NCBI GenBank assembly: GCA_964480945.1
Contig: CAYZRX010000009.1
Coordinates: 20,966-84,965, forward strand
DNA from: VGWB01 sp964480945
GTDB taxonomy: Bacteria > Bacteroidota > Ignavibacteria > UBA10030
Direction: 5' to 3'
DNA length: 64,000 bases
The translations under genes and the position numbers were made by a program. Of this stretch, positions 8,739 to 16,097 are shown piece after piece; positions within the stretch are counted from its first letter, which is position 1; each line of letters begins with the position of its first letter. Under the pieces are notes generated by a model. The model searched no databases, had not been told where the DNA came from, and saw only the letters and a list, made by a program, of their open reading frames with translations.

Positions 8739-9791
8739 TCATTCGACGATCCACGTATTGCCTGAATTCAACAGTTTCCCCATGTCGCCCTCACCGCGCT
8801 TCTGTTTCGCAAAGCTGATTTGTCGCTCCATCTCGTCCTCATATACCGGCCGCTCGATCGCAAGGAAGATCCCAACAGGGCGGGGAACGTCAGGCTTGTG
8901 CGTCATATCGGCGAGAATGAACGAGAGCGTTGTGTCCTTCTCGTTGTGAACGAGGAGATCGTTGACCGAGTACTTCCCGTCCTTGAGCGAGACGACTTCC
9001 GGGCTGAATCCGTTCAGCCGGATGCCCTTGTCCTTCTCTTTTCCGAAGACGAGCGGCTTCCCGTGTTCGAGGAAGACCACGTTCTCGTCCTTCGTCTCCT
9101 TCTCCGTGAACTGGAAAAAGGCACCGTCGTTGAAGATATTGCAGTTCTGGTAGATCTCGATGAACGATGTGCCTTTGTGCTGCACCGCTCTCTTGATGAT
9201 GCTCTGCATGTGCTTTGGATCTCTGTCGAGCGCGCGGGCAACGAAGGTGGCGCTGGCCCCGAGCGCCAACGAAGCCGGGTTGAACGGATAATCGATCGAT
9301 CCATACGGCGTCGATTTTGTCACCTTGCCTACTTCCGACGTAGGGGAGTACTGACCCTTCGTCAGGCCGTAGATCTGATTGTTGAAGAGGAGGACGTTGA
9401 TGTCGAGATTTCGGCGTAAGAGGTGAATGAAATGGTTTCCACCGATGCTCATGCCGTCTCCATCCCCCGTCACAACCCACACGGAGAGGTCCGGCCGCGC
9501 GAGTTTCAGTCCGGAAGCGATTGCTGTCGCACGCCCGTGAATACCGTGGAAACCGTACGTATTGACGTAATAGGGGAAACGACTTGAGCATCCAATGCCG
9601 GAAATGAAGGCCATCTTGTGGCGCGGAATGCCAAGGTCCGGCATGACACGCTCGGTTTGAGCGAGGATGGAGTAATCGCCGCATCCCGGGCACCAGCGTA
9701 CATCCTGGTCGCTTTGAAAGTCCTTCGCGGTGTACTTCAACGGATCCGTTGTTGTCGTGCTCTTCAGAATATCATCCACCAATGTGCTCAT
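8739..9791 (-). CDS. korB: 2-oxoacid:ferredoxin oxidoreductase, beta subunit
   Basis: TPP-binding subunit of a CoA-dependent 2-oxoacid:ferredoxin oxidoreductase, most likely for 2-oxoglutarate (KorB type). The 350-aa product has the cluster cysteines in WCPGCGDY at 33-40, the thiamine diphosphate motif GDGDGMSIGGNH at 109-120, and the GLTKGQYSPTSE segment typical of Kor beta. Substrate cannot be settled by eye: pyruvate or branched-chain 2-oxoacids remain possible. It starts inside the korA stop (4-bp overlap), giving the stable alpha-beta order, and is followed by a terminator. Confidence 0.9.
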   Translation of the reverse strand: MSTLVDDILKSTTTTDPLKYTAKDFQSDQDVRWCPGCGDYSILAQTERVMPDLGIPRHKMAFISGIGCSSRFPYYVNTYGFHGIHGRATAIASGLKLARPDLSVWVVTGDGDGMSIGGNHFIHLLRRNLDINVLLFNNQIYGLTKGQYSPTSEVGKVTKSTPYGSIDYPFNPASLALGASATFVARALDRDPKHMQSIIKRAVQHKGTSFIEIYQNCNIFNDGAFFQFTEKETKDENVVFLEHGKPLVFGKEKDKGIRLNGFSPEVVSLKDGKYSVNDLLVHNEKDTTLSFILADMTHKPDVPRPVGIFLAIERPVYEDEMERQISFAKQKRGEGDMGKLLNSGNTWIVE

Positions 9792-11629
9792 TTCTTGCCT
9801 TTCAACATTTTTTCAATTTCGCTCTCAATCTCCACCGACTTGAACGGGAGACCTCTCACCCTGTTGAAGCCGATCGCCGGAACAAGGTACTTCGAGCGCA
9901 GAATCTTCACGAGCTGGCCGAGATTGATCTCCGGCACCAAGATCTTCTTGAACTTGTACAGGATCTCGCCGACGTTTCTCGGCAGCGGATTCAGGTAACG
10001 GAGATGCAGGTGGGATACCGAGTGACCTTTTTGACGCTGTCTCACCACGGCGTTCTTGATCGATCCGTAGGTACCTCCCCATCCGACAACGAGGATCTCA
10101 CCTTCCGCGTCGCCTTCCACGGTCGCGAGTGGAATATCGTCTGCAATTCGCTCGATCTTCTCGGCCCGCAATCGAATCATATGGTCGTGGTTCTGCGGAT
10201 CGTAGCTGACATTGCCCGTGATGTCCTGTTTCTCGAGCCCGCCGATGCGATGCTCGAGTCCGGGAGTCCCCGGGATCGCCCACGGCCGCGCCAGTGTCGT
10301 CTCGTCCCGCAGATAGGGTTGGAAACCCGCCGGGTCCGTCCGAAACTTCGGGGAGATGTCCGGCAGCTTCGAATAGTCCGGAATCAACCATGGTTCCGAG
10401 CCATTGCCGAGGTAACCGTCGGAGAGGAGTATGACCGGAGTCATGTATTTCAAAGCGATGCGGGAAGCTTCAAAGGCGGCATCGAAACAATCCGAGGGCG
10501 TTGAAGCAGCGATGACAGGCACCGGTGCCTCTCCGTTGCGGCCATAAACTGCCTGAAGCAGATCCGCCTGCTCGGTTTTTGTCGGCAAGCCGGTGCTTGG
10601 GCCGCCGCGCTGGACGTTGCAGATGACGAGGGGTAATTCGACCATGACGGCGAGTCCGATCGCTTCCGTCTTGAGGGCCACGCCCGGGCCGCTTGTCGTT
10701 GTTACGCCGAGCGCTCCGCCGAACGATGCGCCAATAGCCGAGCTGACGCCCGCGATCTCGTCTTCCGCCTGAAATGTTTTCACGCCATAGTTCTTGTAGA
10801 GGGAAAGTTCGTGCAGCACATCGCTCGCGGGCGTGATGGGATAGCTTCCGAGGAAAAGGTCGAGGTTCGCTTTCTTTGCTGCTGCCATCAGGCCCCACGC
10901 GAGAGCCTGGTTCCCTGTGATGTTGCGGTACTTCCCCGGCGCAAGCTTCGCGGGACCGACCTCATACCGGACGGCGAAAATCTCCGTCGTCTCGCCAAAA
11001 TTCCACCCGGCCTTCAGGACTCGCAAGTTTGCTTCCTTGATGTCCGGCTTGTCTTTGAACTTGTGCCCAATCCACTCGATGGTTGAGTCCAAAGGCCTGT
11101 TGTAAATCCAATACATCATTCCGAGTGCGAAGAAGTTCTTCGAGCGATCGATGAGCTTGCTCGAGATGTTCATATCCTGGAGTGCCAACGCCGTCAGTCG
11201 GCTAATGTCGACCTCATAGAGCCGGTATTTGTCGAGCGAGCCGTCGTGGAGAGGGTTCTGCGCATAGCCGGCCAGTTTCAGGTTCTTGTCGTTGAAGCCG
11301 TCCGTGTTCGCGATGATGGATCCGCCGTCCACGAGATTGATGAGATTGACCTTCAAGGCCGCGGGATTCATTGCCACGAGCACGTCGCATTGATCGCCGG
11401 GTGTGTTGATCTCCGTACTGCCGAAGTGTATCTGGAATCCGCTGACTCCGAAAAGCGTACCGGCCGGAGCGCGGATCTCGGCAGGGTAGTCGGGGAGCGT
11501 GCTGAGGTCGTTCCCCAAAATTGCCGTCGTGTTCGTGAATTGCGTCCCGGCCAGCTGCATGCCGTCGCCGGAATCGCCGGCGAATCGTATCGTTACCTCT
11601 TCAAGACTCTCGACTCTCTTCTCTGCCAT
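9788..11629 (-). CDS. korA: 2-oxoacid:ferredoxin oxidoreductase, fused gamma-alpha subunit
   Basis: Partner of korB in reversible, ferredoxin-linked oxidative decarboxylation of a 2-oxoacid, feeding the TCA cycle or, in reverse, fixing CO2. The 613-aa product is a natural fusion. The N-terminal gamma domain (about 1-200) opens with RFAGDSGDGMQLAG; the pyrimidine-binding alpha domain follows with GSYPITPASD near 257-266 and GPGVALKTEA, and a C-terminal domain has EILVVGWGGTYGS. The window also has an NAD-linked E1-E2-E3 complex, so two chemically different decarboxylation routes coexist. Confidence 0.92.
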   Translation of the reverse strand: MAEKRVESLEEVTIRFAGDSGDGMQLAGTQFTNTTAILGNDLSTLPDYPAEIRAPAGTLFGVSGFQIHFGSTEINTPGDQCDVLVAMNPAALKVNLINLVDGGSIIANTDGFNDKNLKLAGYAQNPLHDGSLDKYRLYEVDISRLTALALQDMNISSKLIDRSKNFFALGMMYWIYNRPLDSTIEWIGHKFKDKPDIKEANLRVLKAGWNFGETTEIFAVRYEVGPAKLAPGKYRNITGNQALAWGLMAAAKKANLDLFLGSYPITPASDVLHELSLYKNYGVKTFQAEDEIAGVSSAIGASFGGALGVTTTSGPGVALKTEAIGLAVMVELPLVICNVQRGGPSTGLPTKTEQADLLQAVYGRNGEAPVPVIAASTPSDCFDAAFEASRIALKYMTPVILLSDGYLGNGSEPWLIPDYSKLPDISPKFRTDPAGFQPYLRDETTLARPWAIPGTPGLEHRIGGLEKQDITGNVSYDPQNHDHMIRLRAEKIERIADDIPLATVEGDAEGEILVVGWGGTYGSIKNAVVRQRQKGHSVSHLHLRYLNPLPRNVGEILYKFKKILVPEINLGQLVKILRSKYLVPAIGFNRVRGLPFKSVEIESEIEKMLKGKK

Positions 11630-11790
11630 GATGTGATGATTCCCTAGGTCTGTTTTTTTCAGTCAAATCTTCAGAAAACTCGGCAACCACGGGGTTCGTT
11701 ACAACCAAACACCGGGCTAATCCTTCCAAGAATAACGCCTTCCGCCATCTAATTGTTCCGTTGCTGCAGCTGTTTCGGTGATATGCCTAC

Positions 11791-11827
11791 GAAGAAACAG
11801 CCCATCACGAGGAGGACGCGATGGGCT
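11791..11827 (-). terminator. Probable terminator after rplI
   Basis: Perfect 8-bp stem AGCCCATC/GATGGGCT (11820-11827 with 11799-11806). On the minus strand it is followed by a T-rich GTTTCTTC, not a clean T run. It lies 32 bp past the rplI stop. The remainder of the 11630-11858 gap ahead of korA shows no gene. Confidence 0.55.
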
Positions 11828-11858
11828 TGCTCTGGAATCCTTGTGGCTGCGAAACGGA

Positions 11859-12302
11859 TCACTCCCTGACGACCCAAACCTTCACTTTTGCGGTCACACT
11901 GCCTGGGAGCTTGACGTCGACGCTGTAGATGCCGAGCGCTTTGATGATATCCTCCAGGTCGATCTGACGCTTGTCGAGCGCAAAGCCTTTTTCCTTCAAC
12001 GCATCGACGATCATCTGCGACGTTACAGAGCCGAAGAGTTTGTCGTCTTCTCCGACCTTCATTTGAATGGTCACGGAGATCTTCTCGAGCTCGGCGGACA
12101 GTTTCTCTGATTGGCGTTTTTCCTTGTCGAGCCGCTTTCCCTGCTGCTTCTTCTCCTCTTCAAGCTGCACGATGCTGCTCTGTGTGGCCTGGTAGGCGAT
12201 TCTTCGCGGGATGAGGTAATTCCGAGCGTAGCCATCTTTCACCTCGATGACGTCTCCCACGCGGCCGAGCTGCTCGAAATCCTGTCGCAAAATCACTTTC
12301 AT
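11859..12302 (-). CDS. rplI: 50S ribosomal protein L9
   Basis: Large-subunit protein that binds 23S rRNA and stabilises the L1 stalk region. The 147-aa protein has the conserved N-terminal domain (MKVILRQDFEQLGRVGDVI, then the YARNYLIPR RNA-binding segment near 25-33), a long charged helix and a C-terminal domain. The ATG at 12302 follows AAGGAGCG at good spacing. It is the last gene of rpsF-rpsR-rplI, the usual bacterial order. Confidence 0.96.
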   Translation of the reverse strand: MKVILRQDFEQLGRVGDVIEVKDGYARNYLIPRRIAYQATQSSIVQLEEEKKQQGKRLDKEKRQSEKLSAELEKISVTIQMKVGEDDKLFGSVTSQMIVDALKEKGFALDKRQIDLEDIIKALGIYSVDVKLPGSVTAKVKVWVVRE

Positions 12303-12345
12303 ACTGACGCTCCTTAAGTCAAGAATTGATCGAAACTGAAATAGG

Positions 12346-12627
12346 CTACTTCACAGCGTCTGAGACGAAGGGGAGGAGCGCAAGGTGCCGTGCACGCTTG
12401 ATCGCGGTGACGAGCATCCGCTGATGTCTCGCGCACGTCCCTGTGATGCGCTTCGGGATGATCCGGCCCTGCTCGGAGACGAAGCGTTGGAGTTTCTTTT
12501 CACTCTTGTAGTCGATATAGATTTCTTTGTTGTCACAGAAGCGGCATGTGCGTTTCTTCCTCAGTTGGCCGGATGCATTCCGTTGACCCGAGCTGCCTCG
12601 ACGGCCACGTCGTGGTGCCATAGCCAT
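12346..12627 (-). CDS. rpsR: 30S ribosomal protein S18
   Basis: Small-subunit protein that binds 16S rRNA as a heterodimer with S6. It has 93 aa, with a basic Gly/Arg-rich N-terminus of about 25 residues ahead of the core. The core has CRFCDNKEIYIDYKS, RIIPKRITGTCARHQR and the C-terminal AIKRARHLALLPF. The cysteines of the CRFC pair and the later TGTC are those of zinc-type S18 homologues. It starts at 12627 after an AGGAAT ribosome site. No ssb gene separates it from rpsF. Confidence 0.95.
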   Translation of the reverse strand: MAMAPRRGRRGSSGQRNASGQLRKKRTCRFCDNKEIYIDYKSEKKLQRFVSEQGRIIPKRITGTCARHQRMLVTAIKRARHLALLPFVSDAVK

Positions 12628-12682
12628 AGGATTTATTCCTTTCTCAGTCTTGCGTAGTGGGTGGCTTCATGATAAGCGTTTC

Positions 12683-13120
12683 TCACTGCTTCGCCGGAGC
12701 GTTTTCCTCTACTTTGCGATCACTCTGTTCTGCCGCTGGCTTCGGAGGCTCGCTGGAGCTCACTGCGGACGCCGGCTGGTCGGCGGCGAGAAGATTGGCG
12801 GCTGTATGTGCGTTCAGCGCTCTCTTGTCGAGCACGATGGTGAGGTAACGGAGGACGTTTTCGTCGAGGAAGTAATGGCGTTCGAGCTTTGCGATGACGT
12901 CCCCGGGCCCCGAGAATTCGATGACAACGTAGAAACCGTTGTTTTTCTTCTTGATAGGGTAGGAGAACCGCTTCCGGCCCCATTTCACGAGCTCGCGGAT
13001 TTCCCCCTCGTTCTTGAGGATCAGGTCCTTCACCTTGTCGATCACTGCGTCGGTCTGGTGATCGTCGAGAGAGGCGTTGACGATAAACGTCGTCTCGTAG
13101 ATGTGTTTGGCAGATGGCAT
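12683..13120 (-). CDS. rpsF: 30S ribosomal protein S6
   Basis: Small-subunit protein that pairs with S18. The core (about 1-105) opens with HIYETTFIVNASLDD and includes WGRKRFSYPIKKKNNGFY and the DENVLRYLTI strand. At 145 aa it is longer than the classic protein because of an Ala/Pro/Glu-rich tail from about residue 106, with no recognisable fold. It is the first gene of the S6-S18-L9 unit, 83 bp downstream of pth. Confidence 0.94.
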   Translation of the reverse strand: MPSAKHIYETTFIVNASLDDHQTDAVIDKVKDLILKNEGEIRELVKWGRKRFSYPIKKKNNGFYVVIEFSGPGDVIAKLERHYFLDENVLRYLTIVLDKRALNAHTAANLLAADQPASAVSSSEPPKPAAEQSDRKVEENAPAKQ

Positions 13121-13203
13121 GGATGATTCCCTTTGGACTGTTGTGATTGCTTGGCCCCAACATCAGTGCTGCTTTGCTGGAGCAGGGGTGAATTGACACA
13201 ACT

Positions 13204-13785
13204 TTATGTGAGAACTGGGCCGTTGATCTTGTTCATTGTTTTCTCCGGACCATCGACAACGACGGAAAGACAAGCGTCTTCCGCTCGATTGACCATATCC
13301 ACGACAACGGGACGCTCATCTTCTGTAAACGCATCGAGCACGAATTCGGCCATTGATGTGTTCTCCGCCAGCGGATGAGCAGGGCCGATACCGCACCGCA
13401 AGCGGGGAAAATCTTCGGATTGTAGGTGATAGATGATCGAGTACAATCCGTTGTGTCCACCATCGCTTCCCGAGAGGCGGAGTCTCAAACGCCCGAGCGG
13501 AAGCTGGAAATCGTCGCATACAATGAGCAGCTCGTCGAGCGCTGCGCCGAATTGCTCTCGAATTTCAGCAACTGCAATGCCGCTCTCGTTCATATACGTC
13601 AGCGGCTTCACAAGGCCGAGCGGGCTACCGCGGTACACCCCCTCCGCCAGGAGGAATTCGCCGCGGCCCGGCCGAAATGCAACCTTCAGACGCTCTGCCA
13701 GTCGGTCGACGATTGCGAACCCCACATTGTGCCTTGTCCGGTCGTACCGGCTCCCTGGATTTCCAAGACCGATGATGAACTGCAT
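13204..13785 (-). CDS. pth: Peptidyl-tRNA hydrolase
   Basis: Releases peptides from peptidyl-tRNA that has dropped off ribosomes, recycling tRNA. The 193-aa length is normal. Catalytic and binding residues are all visible: N8 in GLGNPGSRYD, H19 in RTRHNVGF, the MNESG segment near 66-70, and D91 in CDDFQLPLGRLRLR followed by GSDGGHNGL. It sits 24 bp after rplY, which is the common rplY-pth arrangement. Confidence 0.95.
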   Translation of the reverse strand: MQFIIGLGNPGSRYDRTRHNVGFAIVDRLAERLKVAFRPGRGEFLLAEGVYRGSPLGLVKPLTYMNESGIAVAEIREQFGAALDELLIVCDDFQLPLGRLRLRLSGSDGGHNGLYSIIYHLQSEDFPRLRCGIGPAHPLAENTSMAEFVLDAFTEDERPVVVDMVNRAEDACLSVVVDGPEKTMNKINGPVLT

Positions 13786-13809
13786 ACAGAGACAATGACG
13801 CGAGCCGGA

Positions 13810-14550
13810 CTACTTCTTCTCGGCTGGCGCTGCTTTTGCAAGAGCAGCCGTCTTCGCAGGGGCGGCTCCTTTTGCGGGAGCACCTTCTTTGGGAGCCTCC
13901 TCGGCGCCCTCCTCGGCTTTCTTGCCCTTGCCGATGACCTCGGGCTCCGCCGGGGCGCCCTCAACCGGCACCTCACCGGGAGCGGCAACCTCCGCCTCCT
14001 TCAAGATGGTTGGAGGCACGACCGCTACGACCGTGCTGTTTTCGTTCTCGAGGATCTTAACGTTCGGGATGCTGAGATCACGGACGTGAATCGATCTGTT
14101 GATCTCGAGGGTTTCAACATTCACTTCCAGGTGGCCCGGAATGTTCTTCGGAAGGCACGACACCCGTAGACGATGAATGACGTGCTGCAGAATCCCGCCA
14201 TCCTTGACCCCTTTGGCCGTTCCAACGATCTTCACCGGCACTTCAATCGTGAGTTCCTCCTGTTCACTGAGTCCGAACAAGTCGAAGTGGACGGGGCGAT
14301 CAGTGACCGGGTCGAACTGAACTTCCCGCAGAATGCACGTGCGGCTCGAGCCGTCGTCCAGTTTCAGATTGATGACGCTTGCCGCCGAAGACCTGTACAA
14401 TGGTTGAAGGGCCAATTCCCCGATCGCGATCGGAATATTCTCCTGACCGTGGCCGTAGAAGATCCCCGGGACCTTTCCGGATCTCAGGAGTGTTTTCGCC
14501 TTCTTGCCCAGTTCCTTTCTGACTTCAGCGATGATCGTTATTTCAGGCAT
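13810..14550 (-). CDS. rplY: 50S ribosomal protein L25/general stress protein Ctc
   Basis: 5S rRNA-binding protein of the long TL5/Ctc form. The 246-aa product has the N-terminal L25 beta-barrel (about 1-95, with RKELGKKAKTLLRSGKVPG and the REVQFDPVTDRPVHFDLFGL segment) and the TL5 C-terminal domain to about residue 185. An Ala/Pro/Glu/Lys-rich tail of about 60 residues follows and has the look of disordered sequence. It lies between prs and pth in the classical prs-rplY-pth order. Confidence 0.95.
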   Translation of the reverse strand: MPEITIIAEVRKELGKKAKTLLRSGKVPGIFYGHGQENIPIAIGELALQPLYRSSAASVINLKLDDGSSRTCILREVQFDPVTDRPVHFDLFGLSEQEELTIEVPVKIVGTAKGVKDGGILQHVIHRLRVSCLPKNIPGHLEVNVETLEINRSIHVRDLSIPNVKILENENSTVVAVVPPTILKEAEVAAPGEVPVEGAPAEPEVIGKGKKAEEGAEEAPKEGAPAKGAAPAKTAALAKAAPAEKK

Positions 14551-14571
14551 AGTACCATCTCCTCAATTCGA

Positions 14572-15516
14572 TTATATCTTGTCCTTGTCGACGTCAAACA
14601 GAGAGCTAATGGATTGATTGTTATGTGTGCGTATGATCGCTTCCGCAAAAAGCCGGGAGACGGATCGGCGTTCGATTTTCGGCGATTCCTCTTTGAGCGG
14701 AATAGAGTCGGTCACAACCAGCGTCTTGACATCTGCCGCATTGATTTGCTCAGTGGCTTTCCCGGAGAGGATCGGGTGAGTACATGCTCCGTAGATGTCT
14801 TTCGCGCCGTGCTGTTTCAATGCCGCCACCGCGTTGACAAATGTTCCCCCCGTATCAATGAGGTCATCGACGATCAAGACGTTCTTTCCCTCCGCCTTGC
14901 CGATGATGTTCATCACCTCTGCCTCATTCGCTTTCGGTCGACGCTTGTCGATCAGGATCAAGTCCGCCTCGAGTCGTTTCGCGTACGACCGGGCCATCCT
15001 CAGGCTGCCGACATCCGGTGAAACCACGGCCAGGTTCGGGATCTTCTTCTTTCGAAAATAGTCTGAGAACACGGCCGACGCATAGAGGTGATCGAGCGGT
15101 ATGTCGAAGAACCCCTGGATCTGCGCAGCGTGAAGATCCATGGTGATAACACGATCGGCCCCCGCTTCGGTGATAAGATTCGCGACGAGCTTTGCGGTGA
15201 TGGAGACTCGCGGCTGGTCCTTTCGATCCTGCCGTGCATAACCAAAGTATGGGATCACCGCAGTCACGCGCCTGGCCGAAGCCCGCTTTGCGGCATCGAT
15301 CAGTATCAACAGCTCTATGAGATTCTCCGCCGGCGGCTGCGTCGATTGTACCACGAAAACATCATCACCACGGATGTTATCGCTGTATTTTACCCAAATC
15401 TCTCCGTCAGAGAAGTTCTTGATGTCAAGTTTTCCCAACGCAACGCCCGAGGCCTTCGCAATTTTCTGTGCCAGAAGGCGGTTTCCTCTCCCCGAAAAGA
15501 TCTTTAGGTCACTCAT
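14572..15516 (-). CDS. prs: Ribose-phosphate pyrophosphokinase
   Basis: Makes PRPP from ribose 5-phosphate and ATP for nucleotide, histidine and tryptophan synthesis. The 314-aa length is standard. It shows the ATP-loop region FSDGEIWVKYSDNIRG, the metal-binding DLHAAQIQGFFDIP segment, the flexible catalytic region with KRLEADLILIDKRRP and the PRPP-binding VLIVDDLIDTGGT. It is the first gene of prs-rplY-pth; rplY follows after 21 bp. Confidence 0.96.
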   Translation of the reverse strand: MSDLKIFSGRGNRLLAQKIAKASGVALGKLDIKNFSDGEIWVKYSDNIRGDDVFVVQSTQPPAENLIELLILIDAAKRASARRVTAVIPYFGYARQDRKDQPRVSITAKLVANLITEAGADRVITMDLHAAQIQGFFDIPLDHLYASAVFSDYFRKKKIPNLAVVSPDVGSLRMARSYAKRLEADLILIDKRRPKANEAEVMNIIGKAEGKNVLIVDDLIDTGGTFVNAVAALKQHGAKDIYGACTHPILSGKATEQINAADVKTLVVTDSIPLKEESPKIERRSVSRLFAEAIIRTHNNQSISSLFDVDKDKI

Positions 15517-15569
15517 GGTTGCCTCACTCTTGAGTGAAGGGAAAAAATGGCTTCATGCGGGAGTTCCTT

Positions 15570-15669
15570 GCTGGGGTGCCAGGATTCTCCGCCGTAGGCG
15601 GATGCGCCTCTCCGAAGGAGTCCTTCGGACCGGTGCAGAACCTGGGAATGGCGGCTCCAAAGGCCGCTG
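15570..15669 (-). pseudogene. Broken partial copy of tRNA-Gln (3' half with split T-loop)
   Basis: Two blocks of tRNA-Gln sequence separated by 50 bp. Block 15638-15669 matches the anticodon arm, variable region and 5' half of the T-arm of the intact gene (15789-15820) at 30 of 32 bases. Block 15570-15587 matches the 3' half of the T-arm and acceptor 3' strand (15771-15788) at 15 of 18. The insert, 15588-15637, interrupts the T-loop and holds two hairpins (TCCGCC/GGCGGA and TCCGAAGGA/TCCTTCGGA). Differences in the T-stem are compensatory: GGAGG/CCTCC in the real gene is CCAGG/CCTGG here. The D-arm and 5' acceptor strand are missing, so no functional tRNA is expected. Confidence 0.72.
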
Positions 15670-15729
15670 TCCCGCTTTCTGTTCCGCCTTTTGGAATCCC
15701 GCATGTTTGGCGGAATCCAAAGAGCGGGA
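15670..15729. repeat. Imperfect 60-bp inverted repeat between tRNA-Gln and its broken copy
   Basis: Arms at 15670-15688 (TCCCGCTTTCTGTTCCGCC) and 15709-15729 are imperfect reverse complements around a T/A-rich loop. It continues directly from the end of the broken tRNA copy. Together with the two hairpins inside the copy it makes a stretch of about 140 bp that is nearly all palindrome. Confidence 0.6.
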
Positions 15730-15771
15730 GATTCCGCTTTGTCGAACAAGAGCACGTCTCAAATGACTCTG

Positions 15772-15843
<72 letters not shown>

Positions 15844-15994
15844 ATGATCTTTCGGAATCTCTGGTTGCAGCTCAGCCTCTAACAAAGACAGTCTCGCAAG
15901 GCTCCTAATGGAATGGAATCGGCGATTACTACTACGTTGTTTGAACGATGTTGAGACAACGCTTCAGAAACCACTTGCAGAAGCCGCTTCCATA

Positions 15995-16030
15995 AAAAAT
16001 AAAGCCCAACTCGTAAAAGAATTGGGCTTA
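15995..16030 (-). terminator. Rho-independent terminator after the M14 carboxypeptidase gene
   Basis: Stem AAGCCCAA/TTGGGCTT (16003-16010 with 16023-16030); on the minus strand it is followed by TATTTTTT. The stretch from the tRNA (15844) to here holds no other recognisable element. Confidence 0.82.
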
Positions 16031-16097
16031 AAAAATAACCAAATATAGCCTCTAAGTCAACGCAAATCTGTTCACTTCTTCCAACAGCGTGCTACCA

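Noticed and set aside
15570..15669. Second functional tRNA-Gln or a tRNA with an intron
   Set aside because: The interruption is in the T-loop, not the anticodon loop where tRNA introns normally lie. The D-arm and 5' acceptor strand are missing entirely, so no cloverleaf can form.
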